The translations under genes were made by a program, and so were the position numbers. Under the pieces are notes generated by a model. That model had not been told where the DNA came from. It saw only the letters and a program-made list of their open reading frames with translations, and ran no database searches. DNA of 64,000 bases from Phaeosaccion multiseriatum (taxonomy: Eukaryota > Ochrophyta, other classes): contig OZ218951.1 in NCBI GenBank assembly GCA_965112735.1, positions 4,154,001 through 4,218,000 of the forward strand. Direction: 5' to 3'. Shown piece after piece: positions 24,818 through 37,300 of this stretch; positions within the stretch are counted from its first letter, which is position 1, and every line of letters begins with the position of its first letter.

Positions 24818-25744
24818 GGCGACCCAGACTGAGGTTAAATAAGCTTTTGCTTCCCTGCCCTCTCCTCTCCCAATTAGTTTTTAGTTGTTGTTTCTGAAAA
24901 GAGGCCTTGGGTTGGCTCCGTCACTCTTCCTTAGGCAAAGCATGCACGCACGCGCCCTCTCCTTCTTTCCCTCCTTCTCTTTATCGGCTCCATGCACGCC
25001 TAGTGGCCTAGGCCCCTACCAGGCTCCTAGGCCTAGTTTGGGACATTGTCCGGCCTAGAGAGGGCCGTAGACCCTTGGCCTACTTCTAGGCCACCACCTG
25101 GGCGGCATATATGGGCTTGCGAGGGAGGAGGGGGAGGAGGAGAAGGGGGGTGGGGAGAGGACGGAGAATCACGGCGGCGAGGCAGACGGGGTGGAAAGAT
25201 GTTCCTTGCCCGAACTTGCTCGTGCCTTTGCTCAACAAAAGCAGAGGACAGACAGCTGAGCTGAGCTGTGGGGGAAGCATTCATTAACAGTTGTAAACCT
25301 CACAAATCTTCAAAACAAAAGTAAAGGAAGGCGCTGACGTGAAGCCCTCCACCGTGAGGAGCAAGGTGGTGGTGATTTCCGATGTTCGACTCACTCAACT
25401 CACTCGACCAGCGTGGCACACAGACCCTGTCCCCTTGCAGTGCAGCCACACGCAGCCTGTGAAAATCGACTTTCACGCCCCCACACACCGCCGTACCTGC
25501 TTGCCGTGCTCGCTCGCTCTCCCTCTCTCTCTCTCTCTCTTCTCTATCATCTCACTCTTCTCTATCATCTCACTCTCTTTCCCTTTTCTCTGTACAACGT
25601 CTGAAGTTCCCGTCGCGAAAACCTCATTCCCGCTCCTCCGCTGTGGCCCAACCCTACCCCATGTCGTGTCCTCAGCAGCCAGCACCACAGCCAGCACCAC
25701 AGCCAGCACCACAGCCAGCACCACAGACGACCCCCCCCTCCCCC
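24818..25744. other. Intergenic between convergent HECT and PP4C genes
   Basis: It holds both 3' ends. Bases 25003-25094 contain several CTAGGC/GCCTAG words, including the inverted pair GTGGCCTAG (25003-25011) and CTAGGCCAC (25086-25094). Bases 25677-25727 are a tandem array of CAGCCAGCACCA. I see no gene. Confidence 0.5.
25677..25727 (+). repeat. Tandem repeat, 12-base unit CAGCCAGCACCA
   Basis: About four copies with near-perfect identity, just downstream of the PP4C stop codon on its minus-strand transcript, that is, in its probable 3' UTR. Confidence 0.85.
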
Positions 25745-26904
25745 CTATAAGAAGTAGTTTGGCACGGGGTTCTTTTGAGGCACCCCTCGGGTATCCTGTG
25801 GCGCTGCATCGAAAATCTGCACCCCAGAGAGATAGATAGTCCAGAGGGGCACACACCGTCCAAAGACAAGGCGAGAGGACGAACGGGGGGGGGGGCGAGA
25901 AGGGAGGCACGGGAAGGGAAGGGAAGGAGGAGGGGGCGTTAAAACTACACGCCTTCGCAGTTCGCAGTCAGAGCGTCGCCGCCATCTTCTGTAACAGTAA
26001 GGCAAGTAAGTCACGGACAAGATACGCACATCATCTCCCCGACGGGCGCACCCAAATAGGGTTGGCCGTGTACACATACACCCACGTCAGGTTGGGTACA
26101 TACACGAAATGTTAACCACCCAATTAGGTCCACTTACCTTGAAGCTCTGCCCGAGGTGCTCGTCCAGCTCGAGTATGGCCGCGACGTTGCCGCAGCGGTA
26201 GCAGTAGTTGGGGGCGCTCCACACTGTCACGAGGCTGTTGCTGAACATCGAGCGGTGCCCCTCCATCACCAGCTGGTGCGCCCTGGCAATGAGCGTCAGG
26301 TCGTTCATCTATGGACAGATAAGACGGGGGAGGAGGGAGTGGGGGGGGGGGAGGGGGTGATTAAGCAACAAGCAGAGGGGGCATACGCCAGCCAATAGAA
26401 GGAGCATAGACAGGGGGGACGCAAGAACAGGGTCACTCTTCGCTCACAACGTGCTTCTTCGGAAGCATGCTCCCCTCCCCCCCCCCCACCCCTCTTTCTC
26501 TCTCCCTCCCTCCCCAACTCCCTCTGTCTGCCTCCCATCTACTCCTTCCGTCCTTTCACACGTGGGTAGGGGGCGAGGCAGAGCGAGACGAATCGGCACT
26601 CCCCCCTCTCCAACCCGATCGGATGGATGATGCGTGTGTCCCCCAGTTGCCTCCTTTCCTGAGTCCCACACCGTACCCTCCCCTAGCCTACCTCATTGAA
26701 CTTGTCAACAACGTCCCCGCCGAAGAGGTAGCCCGCCCCCCTGGGACTGAGGCCCCACCCGTCGATCTCCTCGGGGTCGGACCAGAGAAGGTCGCACATG
26801 GCACCGTCGTGTGGCACCTCTTGCTTGCGGTCAAGCACGCGGATCTGGCATGAGGGGGAGAGAGGGAGAGGGAGAGGGAGAGAGAAAGAGAAAGAAAGAA
26901 AGAG

Positions 26905-26972
<68 letters not shown>

Positions 26973-27829
26973 CAGAAGAGTGTGAGTGCGTGAGAAGAGT
27001 CAAGGCAAAGCAGATCTTCAGCCCACGGGCTTGCGGCTTGTGGCTGTATAACCAACTGCTGTGGCTGTGGTGCAGCGGCGGCTGCGCACCGGCGCATACA
27101 TTACCATTACCTGGTCCAGTGTGTTGATGGCCGGAGAGAGCCCCCCGTGCACGCACAAAACCTTGTGGTCAATGATGGCCACGAGAGAGAGGAAGTCGAA
27201 CATCTCCGTGCAGTAGCGCCACACGTTCACGCTGCCGTACTTGCGCAGGCACTCGTCGTAGAAGCCGTACACCTGTGTGATTTGGCGGGACTCATGATTG
27301 CCCCGAATGAGCGTTATTCTGTCCGGATAGCGCACTTTCAGGGCCAACAGCAGCAGAAACGTCTCCACGCTGTAGTAGCCTCGGTCCACAAAGTCTCCCA
27401 GGAACAGATAGTTCTTGTCCGGACAGTCACCCCCTACTTTGAAGAGCTCCACTAGGTCGTAAAACTGGCCGTGGATGTCACCGCAGATGGTCACTGGTGC
27501 GTCTACCCGCTGCACATTGCTCTCGTCAATGAGGATCTCTCTAGCCTTCTGACACAGCTGCTTTACCTGAGAGAGTAGTGTAGTAGTAGTGGGGGAGAAA
27601 GAAAGAGGAGGAGGAGGAGAAGAAGGAGGAGGAGAGAAAAGGAAAAGAAGGGTTTCTAGTCAGCCTTGCTCCTTAGCTCAGCTCGAGCCTTTCGCACATG
27701 GTTCTACCCATATATTTACCAGTCTCACCTTCCCTCCCTCCTTACCTCAGACTCCTTCAGGTACTCGCAGCGCTTCAGGCGCTCTATCTGCTCGTCCAGA
27801 TTGCTATTCGGTGACGACGACAGCGACAT
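25745..27829 (-). CDS. PPP4C: Protein phosphatase 4 catalytic subunit
   Basis: A PPP-family Ser/Thr phosphatase acting with PP4R2/PP4R3 in DNA damage, centrosome and splicing control (family knowledge). Five exons: 27829-27746, 27566-27111, 26844-26692, 26308-26138 and 25816-25745, giving 311 residues against about 307 in animals. All metal and catalytic motifs are present: [44 protein letters not shown] and [15 protein letters not shown]4 rather than PP2A is indicated by [26 protein letters not shown] and [10 protein letters not shown]. The end [14 protein letters not shown] carries the YFL tail that is carboxymethylated in PP2A-like enzymes. Intron 2 (27110-26845) ends, in transcript sense, in a CT repeat of about 100 bases. 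Confidence 0.97.
26868..26963 (+). repeat. (GA)n run, the pyrimidine tract of PP4C intron 2
   Basis: In transcript sense this is a (CT)n run placed just before the acceptor at 26845, forming an exaggerated polypyrimidine tract. Confidence 0.9.
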
Positions 27830-28701
27830 AGCTGCTGCCTCTGCCTCTGCACCGAGACCTCGGCGGCCGGGCAGGCAGATCAACGGCGGACAGCGCCGCA
27901 GTTAGGAGTCGCCACAGCACAGCAGTCTTCCTCCTCTGTGAAGCCTGGCCTGTCCTTCTGCTGACGCCTGCCAAAGGATGGATACGAAGGCGGAGAGGAG
28001 GAAGAGATCAGAGGGGATGCCTCAAGGAGCAAGTTCAGAGGCAGAAGACCCACAAACAAAACCTGGCGCGACACCTGGCGCGACACGACCGGAATACAAA
28101 GCACTGATCATCCCTGTGGGCGGTCCGCGCAAGTTCGAATCGCTCTTTCGACGGAGACAACAAGTCTGAAGGCCAAAGAAGTGACACAAGCGTATCCTCT
28201 AGGCAAGAGAGACAGACCTAGAGTCAGACCTAGAGTCAGACCTCGGGCGTCTATGGAGTGATATGGAAGAAGTCTTCCCCACCATTCCGCCCGTTCCCAA
28301 GGTGCCAAGAAATCGCACCTGCTCCTTTAAGCCCCCCCTGCCCACGAAAAGCCGTCGCACGATCCGCACCCCGGCCTAGTCCTCCAGAAGAGAGGGGAGG
28401 ATGAACACAGCGGTGTACAATACAGTGACCGGGAGAGAGCAATGGGTGGATTTTGTGCCTTACATCATCCCTTACGTATCCTTACGTAGTGCGAAAGACT
28501 CCTTTCAAGCGCTGCTCATCTCTTCATTAAAAGCACGGGCTTGGTGAGCACACAGTCAGTTTGGAGTTGCCTGGGAAGGGAGGGGGGCTGTGTGCCGCCC
28601 AGAGAACCCTACTCAACACAGAGGCGCCAGGGGAGGGAGGAGTAAAACGAGGTGGACGAAGGAGGAGAAAAGAAAGAGCAACATAGTTTGCCTTCCGCTG
28701 C
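27830..28701. promoter_or_regulatory. Divergent promoter region PP4C / NAPE-PLD-like gene
   Basis: About 870 bases without a supported gene. A short direct repeat (GACCTAGAGTCA, about three copies) lies at 28212-28244. No recognisable core promoter was found. Confidence 0.35.
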
Positions 28702-31243
28702 ATGACACCGGTCAGTGGAAGTGTGTTGAAGGGCCTGCGCGGCCTTCTTCAGCACGTGGGGGTGGGCGTGAAGGATGTCTGCCTTACGGCGGTGGACCGC
28801 CAGCTAGAGAGAGGTAGCACGGCCTTGGCGAGGGCATCAACACGTAGCGGGCGCGTGTTGACCTCCTCCACGGCGGCTCCAGCTTCAGCTTCGGTGCCAG
28901 GAGCAGCAGCAGGGGTAGGGGTCATGGTTGGGTTGAAGCCAGTATCAGCAGCGGCAGCGGCAGCGGCAGCAGTTAGTGGCAAGGATGCCGCCTCTTCTGT
29001 CCCTACGCCGCAGCAACTGGAGATTGCCAAACCTATCGCCAGCGCAACAGAGAGGGATGCAAGCCTACCCCTGCCTCTGACGGCCAAGAACCTCATTGGT
29101 GTGACCGTGTACGACAACCCTTGGGCTCCGGGCGCGTGCATCAAGTCCTTTCGGGATATTTTTCGCATGGTGACTGACTCGGCGCGGCACATGAAGCCCA
29201 TCCCCACAAAAGACCAGGTGCTCTCCGAGCTCCCACCTGCAGACTACGAAGTCACGGTACAAGACATCCACAGCCACCTGCCTACAGACCCCATGCTAGT
29301 CACATGGATCGGGCACGCCACTTGCCTGGTGCAGGTGGGTGGACTCAACATCCTCACAGACCCCCTCTTCAGCGACCGATGCAGCGCCTCTCAGCACGTA
29401 GGACCCAAGCGGTTCACGCCCCCTGCTGTACGGATGGAGGACCTGCCCCGCATCGACCTTGTTGTGGTGTCGCACAGCCACTACGATCACCTCGACGTCA
29501 ACGTGAGTGTGTTCGTGCGTTGTGCATCCTTGTATGTGGGAGGATGAGGGGTTTGGTGCTTCTCTTGCCTCTACTACTGGGCCCCGCCGAATCACTGAAC
29601 TCTCAACCAGTCTTCCTCTCTTTCCCTCTCTTTCTCTCCCTCTCTCTCCATCTCTTTCGTACACACACGCACTCCCTCCCTCTCTTACTCTATCTCACTC
29701 CCTCACTCTCTGTGTCATGTGCTTGTTCCTTAGTCCGTCAAGGCCCTGAGTGGCGCGCACTCCCCACTGTGGCTTGTGCCCCTGGGCCTCAAGCAATTCA
29801 TGCTGCGCCAGGGAGTGGCCGCCTCTCTCTGCCTGGAGATGAATTGGTGGGATGAGCTGCACCTTAGACTGCCTTCGCACTCAGCATCGTCTCCAGGAGG
29901 CCGAGGGCGGGGGAAGGCAGCCGACGGAAAGGAGGAGAAAGCAGCTAGCGCAGAGGAAGGGAAGCCAGCCCCAGAAGGACTTGGTGTTGAAGAGGGTCTG
30001 CTGCGGGTGGCGTGCACGCCGGCGCAGCATTGGTCAAACCGCACGCCCTGGGATCGGAATGAGAGTCTGTGGTGTGGCTACGCTGTCTCGTCCTCGACGG
30101 AGAGGTAAGAGTGAGAGTGAGGGTCAGTAGGTTGGGCCTCATAGGGACTAATTGGGCTGCCCCGGCCCCGCCCCACCTTGAGGGTAACGTGGATGGTAAC
30201 ATGGATGGTGAAGTGTTCTCTCTCAGCTCTTGTCCACCACACCCCCTTCCCCTCCCCTCATTGCGGCTGTGTTGCGACACGACACACGAAAAGCTTCTTC
30301 TTTGCAGGCGACACGGCCTATTGCGGAGTGTTCCCCAAGATTGCCGAGCGGTACGGTCCGTTCGACCTTGGTGAGTGCAGAGGGAGAGGGGGGGGGGGGG
30401 CGGAGGATCGGGGATACTTGCATGGGCGGGCCAATGGACTCCTTGGACTCTTCGCACGCCGCTCAATCTATCCATCCCTCTCCTTTAAGCCGCTTCAATT
30501 GCTGAACAAGGCTGGCTTCCCTTCCCCTCTCCTCACATACCCGCCCCCCCCCCCTCCCCTCCACATCTCCCCCCCCCTCATGTACTCTTTTCCATATTGC
30601 CCGGTCGCACACTTGTCCCGTTTTTGTCCGTCCATCCACCAAACACACACGCACACACACTCACACACACACACTCTCTCTCTCTCACGCGCGCACACAT
30701 ACACATTCTCTCTGTCTTACGTTCACACTCAATCACACACACGCACACACACACGCACACGCACACCTACCCACACGTGTGTGCATATCAGCCGCCATTC
30801 CGATCGGAGCGTACGAGCCTCGCTGGTGCATGGCCTCGCAGCACTGCAGTCCCGACGAGGCCCTGCGCATTCACAGCGAGGTGCAGAGTCACCGCTCCTT
30901 CGGCATCCACTGGGGCACCTTCCGCCTGGCATTGGACGGGCACACCTGTCCTGCCAAGGAGCTGCTGGAGGCCAGAGCGGCGCGCAATGGGGGCAGGAGT
31001 AACATCAGCAGCAGCAGTAGTAGCAGCAGCAGTGGTGGTGGTGGTGGTGGTGCTGATGGCGGAAGCAGCAGTGGCGATGGTGCCACGACTGGTTTGGACT
31101 TTGCGGTGCTCAGGCATGGAGAGAGTCTTACGGCCAAGGGGGAGAGGAAGTACCACTGTGTGTTCGAGCGGGAGCATGCCGCTATTGCTGCCGCCGCCAG
31201 CGGTGGTAGTGGTGCTGGTCGGGCTTCGGTAGGTGCCGCCTAG
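28702..31243 (+). CDS. NAPEPLD: NAPE-PLD-like metallo-beta-lactamase phospholipase
   Basis: This family hydrolyses N-acyl-phosphatidylethanolamines to N-acylethanolamines and phosphatidate, using a binuclear zinc site on membranes. Four exons: 28702-29502, 29734-30104, 30294-30370 and 30792-31243; 566 residues, longer than the about 390 of human NAPE-PLD owing to an Ala/Ser-rich N-terminal extension (about 150 residues) and low-complexity inserts. Diagnostic segments: VTWIGHATCLVQVGGLNILT, SHSHYDHLDVN (metal ligands), ACTPAQHWSNRTPWD, FFFAGDTAYCGVFPK, IPIGAYEPRW and GIHWGTFRLA. Intron 3 holds CA-repeats. The N-terminus may be a targeting region, but no clear signal peptide is visible. The ATG is the first in frame. 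Confidence 0.93.
30638..30779 (+). repeat. (CA)n-rich microsatellite in NAPE-PLD intron 3
   Basis: Alternating CACACA, CTCTCT and CGCACA runs just upstream of the acceptor at 30791. They supply part of the pyrimidine-rich 3' intron end. Confidence 0.85.
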
Positions 31244-32047
31244 GTTTCAGTTTCGAGCAAGTCTAGCTGCTGCTTCTGCTGATGGTGGTGGTGGTGGCGC
31301 TTACCTTCGCTTTACTTGCCATCTCGTGATGAGATAGAGAAGTAACGTCTCACACGAGGGAGCGCAACGAGTTGGGGGTGGTCATCGCGAACTACTGGGA
31401 TTGGTATAACTCGGGAAGCAGCAGCAGCAGGAGCAGCAGCGGCAGGATGAGGAGGAGGAGGAGGCGGAGGAGGAGGAGGGAGGAAGGGCGCCCTTCAAGC
31501 AACGGTTTTCTTACATCTGACACTGACGCAAGTACGTCAGTGTGGGTTTACACTGAAGCCGCCCGGGTACGTCCTGGGCCTGTGGTCGGCGTGGAATAAA
31601 GTGAGAGCTCTGCTGCCCACCCTCTCTGCTTGGCTTGGCTTGGCTTGGCTTGGCTTGGCTTGGCTTCCCATCAACACATATCCATCTCTCTTCCAAAAGA
31701 AACGCCAAGAGGGAGGAAAGAAGGAAGGAAGCGATGCTATGCTTATATTGGAATCCACAGGACAAGGAGGGGGGGGGGGGGGGTTTCTCTCTTTACTCCA
31801 CATCGATCTTAATATACACAGATGTCCAGCGCTGGACACTGGATTTGCCTGATGGGAGGTTGGAAGTGGGTTGACAGAAGACATCCATCTCTCTCTCTCT
31901 CTGGAGCTGTTCCGTCTTCATCCCTTCTTGGCAGAAGTTTGAAGTTTCAAAGCAAGTGGAGGGAGGATGGCACTTGAAGGCCTTGCCTTTTCTCTCTCAT
32001 CCTCGCCCTGAGTCACTTTTTCCCTTTATCAATTAAACCCAAACAAA
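31244..32047. other. Intergenic with GGCTT and triplet repeats
   Basis: About 800 bases between tandem plus-strand genes. It contains an AGC/GGA triplet stretch at 31412-31490, a (GGCTT)n pentanucleotide array at about 31629-31668 and a G-run at 31769-31783. No supported gene is present; bases 31325-31400 read open in one frame without family signal. Confidence 0.45.
31629..31668 (+). repeat. (GGCTT)n pentanucleotide array
   Basis: About eight perfect copies of the five-base unit in the intergenic region. Confidence 0.9.
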
Positions 32048-32963
32048 ATGGGGAGAGTCTCGGTGCTCGCTCTTGTACTTTCCCTTCTCCCCATTGGGGA
32101 TGCACTGCTCTTTCTCCCGCCTTCAGCGCGGGTGCAACTCTCGGGAAGAGCACCGGGAGTTGGCGAGGAGGCGCCCAGAGGACGAGCGGTAGCAGTAGCA
32201 AGAGTGGGACGGTCTTCTCGTTCGCAACTGGACATGTTCTCGGGCGACCACTCGGTCATCGCCGATGCAGTTTCCATTTTGCTTGCAGCAGAGCCGGGGG
32301 AGGTGCCTGGGCTTGGTGTGCCAGCGATGCCTCAAGTGTCGAACTTCACTCCCCCGGAGGATATAGACAACTTTCCGCAGATGGCAGCAGCCTCCTTGGC
32401 AGGGGTGCTGGTGTATCTGTATGCGGCCGTGGAGTTTGGAGGACGCATTGTGACACAAAAGAGGTGAGGTGGGAGAAGGGACGGCGTGAATGAACTGCTA
32501 CTGCTGCTGCTACAACTACTCATTCATGTACTCGGCCAAGAGGGAGAGAGCCTGAAATCATCATCATCATCATCATCCTTCTCCTCCTCCTCCTCCTCCT
32601 CCTCCTCCTCCTCCTCCTCCTCCTCCTCCTCCTTTTCTTATTCTTGGTCTTGTGCTGGCGGGACTCACTCGAAGGTGCAAGGTCTGCGAGGGTTCTGGAC
32701 TGGTGATGGAAAGCAAGACGGGCATTAAACTGACCCAGCCGAGGAAGTGCTATGCCTGCGGGGGATTCCTGCCGTGGATCAATTGGAAGTTCTTCTTTTT
32801 GAGCAATCTTGACATTGGCAACGGAGGCGTTCTGCGTCGCCCAGCAGCAGACTATGACGCACTCAACGAAGCAGCCAGACTGAAGAAGGAGGACGCAGCT
32901 CGTCGCGCCGGAGTTGGCACTGAGGGCGGGGGCAGCAGCGATGGCAGCATGAAGAACGTGTAG
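32048..32963 (+). CDS. Plastid-targeted DnaJ-type Cys-rich zinc-finger protein
   Basis: Two exons (32048-32463 and 32675-32963) join in phase to a protein of 234 residues. The N-terminus MGRVSVLALVLSLLPIGDA is a typical signal peptide followed by LLFLPPSARVQ, a heterokont plastid leader with aromatic residue and Arg-rich transit part. A predicted transmembrane helix lies at about residues 115-132 (MAAASLAGVLVYLYAAVEF). The C-terminal domain begins CKVCEGSGLV and continues with CYACGGFLPW, that is, two CxxC pairs of the DnaJ zinc-binding type seen in plastid assembly factors such as BSD2 and related small chaperones. It probably acts at a plastid membrane. Only two Cys pairs are present, so it is a half-size zinc domain. 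The exact substrate is unknown. Confidence 0.8.
32575..32634 (+). repeat. (CTC)n run forming the intron's pyrimidine tract
   Basis: About 20 CTC/TCC units inside the single intron of the plastid DnaJ-type gene (32464-32674), upstream of the acceptor. Confidence 0.9.
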
Positions 32964-34347
32964 TGGGAAGAGCTCATGTGGAGCGGGGGGGGGGGGGGGG
33001 ATGGGTCCGCTCGCAACATGAAGGAGAAAGGTCGCAGGCGAGGCAGGCCAGGGAGTGAGAGGATGGGACATACTTTGAGATCTACCCTCCTCCTCCCTCT
33101 TCCACATGGGAGGCAGAGCACGTATGTATACCAAGTGCTCGGTCCCCAAAGACTGCGTGGTGCTGCTCGCCGTGCTGCCCACACGAATCCGAAGAGCGTT
33201 TCTTCGTCTGCTTGAGGTGCTGGAGGCGGCGCGAAGGCCCCTGGAGGAGGTACGGCCAGCCCTCCTCGTCCTACTGCTGCTGCTCCTACTGCAATTTGCG
33301 CTACCCCTTTGTTGGAGCCTACACGATGGTGGGAACATGCTGGGAACATGATGTGAACACAGCACCAAAGGCTATGGATCCTGCTTGGGTCATTGCCGAT
33401 CGCCTTCCTCGCACGTGCAAGGACAGCAGAGAGCCATCGTGTTGCGAGAAGAAGATCGATTTGGCTAGTTTGACTTGTCTCTTTTGTGCGCACAACCCGC
33501 AAGCAGAAGGAAATGTCCATCGCTGACGCTCTGCTGTGGCGCTGGAGTACCCACGTGGTCTAGTGTACGCTGGACTGCAGTGTGTGGCCCCTCTCTCTTC
33601 CCCTCTCAAGTGGAGGAGAGTCACGTTGTGGCGGCGCAGAAGGAGGTGGAGAGAGGGGCGGGCAAGGGTGAGCAGGCAATCGCCGTGCTACAGAAGAGAG
33701 GGGGGCGGCTGCCTATTTCTATACATCTGCAGCGGAAACTGAAAACTGAAGAGAGGGCTGGATCGCCTCTGTATCACCACCTCACTCAAAACCCGCACCT
33801 TCCCTTTAACCCTTTGCCGCAGAAACCCCCCGTGCAAAGCGAAACTAGCAACTTAGAATAAGAAGGGGAAGGCACCCCTTTCTTTCTCTTTGCGTGATTG
33901 CAGCTTATCTGCTCAAGGAAAGGTGCCCCCTCTTCCCCTTCTAGTTGATTAGCTAAAATTTTAAAATATGAAACTCAGCCGCAAGGCCCCCACAAAATGT
34001 GTTCCCAGAGACCGAGTTTTTCGATGAAAGCAAAACCTCCTTTTGCCTCTCCGCCTCCAGCACAGCGCAAACAGCAGGACCTCATGCACGCACGCACGCA
34101 CGCACGCATGGAAAACGCCACAATGCGGGGGGAAACGCGACAATCCTCGGCCTCAACTCCCATGTTGCAGTCTTCTCGACCCCGCCGTTACTCTTCCCCC
34201 TCCTCGGCAAGGCCAGACAAGTTGTTACGTAGACACGTAAGAGGGAGGTAAGCATGCAGGCAAGGCAGGCATGCAAGGCCGGCTGCCATGCCCCTTCACG
34301 CGCTCCTATTCGCAATCCCGATAGCGTTGTAGCCCGTACTTGTTTCC
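32964..34347. other. Intergenic between convergent genes, no gene supported
   Basis: About 1.4 kb containing both 3' ends. It has a G-run at 32987-33000 and a (GCAC)n array at about 34089-34108. Several short open frames overlap on both strands but none has domain signal. Confidence 0.4.
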
Positions 34348-37300
34348 TTACTGGTAGCCGCCCCTGCCAACCTCGGCCAAGGTCACGACCTTCCACCTTA
34401 GCTCGTGCTCCTCGGCGTTGAACTCGCGCACCATATCGGTCTGGTAAACGACGGCGCAGATGTGGTCCTCTCCGCCTTCGACGACGGTGCCCTCCTTGTC
34501 GCGAATGCAATTGATCTCCTGAGTCGTGAATTGTATCGATATCTGTAGAGGTAGGAGGGAGGGGGGGTAATGGGAGGGTAGCAGTAGTAGTAATAGGAGG
34601 AGGAGAGGAGCAGGAGAAGGAGGGGGGGGGGGTGACCCCGGGGAGTGGGGAGGCCAAAAGGCAAAGCCGCGGGGGGAAGGGCAGGGGGGGCATGGATGGT
34701 TGAGCACATTTGGTATTGCGTTCAGCACATTGGGTATTGCAACGCCTCCGCCCCTCTTTCGGCACCCTTCGTTGCAGCACAAGACCGCAACAACCCTTGT
34801 GTGGGCCGGGCCTCCCTCCTTCCCATCGCTTTCTTGGAAGCCAAACAGCAGCGCACTCACTCCCTTCCTCCCTCTCTCCTTCTCTCCCTCCCTTCCTCCC
34901 CCTCTCTATCCCCCATTCACTCCTCCCTTCTTCCTTCCCTCCCTCCCTCCCTCCTTCCCTCCCTCCCTCCCTCCCTCCCTCCCTCCCTCCCTCCCTCTCT
35001 CTCTCTCTCCCCCACTCACCGTGGGAGAGTCTTTATCAGGCCCTGTTTTAAAAGCGACACTTTCAACATGGTCCACGTCGAGGATGTTAGGGTCCCGAAA
35101 CTTGCCCTCCTGCGCCATTTGTTGGAACCTCTTCTTGATGATATCGAAGATGCTCTCCCCCATGAAGGGTTGGACCTTACCCAGGTCGCCTTTGCAGAGA
35201 CAGACAAGACAAGGACAAGATGAGATATAAGAGGTGTTGCAGGAGCAAGCAAGCATTGGTCATACAGTCCACAGATCAGGAAGAGGGGGCTCTCCATTCC
35301 TCTCTCCATTCTCTCTCTCCCTCCCGGCTGTGCGACGAGTCTTACATCAACTCCACGCAAGGCCCTCACCCCCACTCCATCCGCTACTATCCCTCCTTCC
35401 ATCTACCCGCACTCGCTACTCGGCCTTGTACTGTACGTCCCCTCCCCATCCCCCTCCTCCCCGCCCTCCCCCCCCACCAACCCCTCCTCCTCCTCCTCCT
35501 CCTCCTCCTTCTCCTCCTCCTCCTCCTCCTCCTCCTCCTCCTCCTCCTCCTCCTCCTCCTCCTCCTCCTCCTCCTCCTCCCACTCCTCACCTCGAGCCAA
35601 GTCAGTCATGAAGCCCGGCAGAAAGTTCTCCTGCAGGTCCTCTTTCCACGCGTGAATGTCGAAGCCTGGATCCAGCCTCCTCAACTGCCGTAATGTCGTA
35701 CCCTCATCCGACTCCCTCATGGCCTTATCGAGTGCCGAGCTCGCCTCGTACACGGTCGGGTGCTGACTCGTCTGCCAAAACTCTCGCGCGTCCTCCACCT
35801 TCTCCCCCGCCGTGGCCTTCATCTTGGACGCCATACGCCCCGGTGGAGTCTGAGCCACCCCCCTCCCCACATTCGCAATGTCTTGCCCCACTTGCGACGC
35901 TGCAATCTGCGCGCGCACCTTGGCCAGTCTCTCGGCAGCGGACTGATACATCATCAACGCTTGCGACTTGGGGTTTCCGTGCTCGTCATAATCATCATCG
36001 CTGTCGTAGTCACTGTCCTCCTCCTCCTTCTCCTCCTCCCCCCCCCCCTCCGCCGCCGCCCCCATCGCCTTCTTCTCCTTCTTCTTCTTGGGTGTCCTGG
36101 GTCTCGGTAGCTTCTTCACCACGGCCCTCAGCTCGGCAGGCACCTCCTCCACCGCTGCCCCCCTCTTTGTCGTATTGCTGCTCTTCCCGTCTCCCCCTCC
36201 TCCTTTGTCTCCCTCCTGTCCCTTCGTACCCTCCCCCTCCTCTGCCTCCGCCTCCCTCTCCCTCCTGCTGCTGCCGCGCCCCCCTAACATATCCATCACT
36301 ATATCTCCCAACCCCTTCCTGGCCGAGGACACTGCCGCAGCCGCTCGCCCAAACATGCTGTTGCCCTCCACGCCATCCTTGGCCTGCTTCAGACGCTCTT
36401 TGCTCGACTTGACGAAGTCGCTCTCCTGGGCCTCTCCCATCTTGTCTCTCCCTGCCTGCCGGGCCTCCTCCAAGGTCTCCTTACCTGCCTTAACGAAGTC
36501 GTTCTCGTTGGCAGCGTCTCGGAGGCTGTCCGTGTACTTACCTGGAGAGAGAGAGCACAACCCACATAGGAAGAAGCGAGCAAATCCCAACAACGGACGG
36601 AGGAGGAGGAGGAGGAGGAGGAGGAGGAGGGAGGGAGGGAGGGAAGGGCGGAGTTCAGCGCCGGGTGGTCTGGGCGTCTCTCTGACCGGCCATAACAACT
36701 GAATAGCTCTCTCTCTCTCTCCTTCTCTGTCTTACTCCCTCTCCCTCGTTCCTCTTTCATTGGCACATGACTTACCAGCCTTGTCCTTCGCCTGGCTGAG
36801 TTTCTCCCCCGCCTCCTTCGCCTGGCCTTTGATACCACCGACTCTGTCTTCCATCTTGCTCCGCACCTTCTTCAGAGTCTCGTCCATCTTGGACAAACTG
36901 TCCGCTACAGAGGTCTCCTTGCCGATGGACTCAGACACCTTTCTCCGAAGAGCCTCGAGATCGAGCCCCTCTCCACTTTCATCCGCCGGCCCCTCGCCTT
37001 GCTGCTTCTTTCCCTTTCCCTCCCCCTCTCCCTCCTTGCCGCTGTGACCCCCACCTCCTGACTCCGCTCCGCTTCCACCGCTAGAAGACGACATGTGCCG
37101 CATCCGCACAACTGCTACTGCCCCCTTCCCCTGCAACTCGAGGTACCTTGGCGGACGCATCGTCATGCCACTCGGCAAACTCGAAAGTCTTGGCCTACTG
37201 GCATGATCTTGCTCTCTGAATCCTAACGCTGCTACTCCGTCTCTCCCGCCGCTTGGGACTCCGTCCACGTTCCCGCCCTTCTCATCCACTCTATTCCTTC

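Noticed and set aside
28125-28150. GTTCGAATC, resembling a tRNA T-loop
   Set aside because: Flanking bases do not form the T-stem, acceptor stem or anticodon arm.
35482-35580. Poly-Glu run as part of TIM44
   Set aside because: Splicing at 35591 joins conserved RGDLGKVQPF in phase, so the repeat is intronic.
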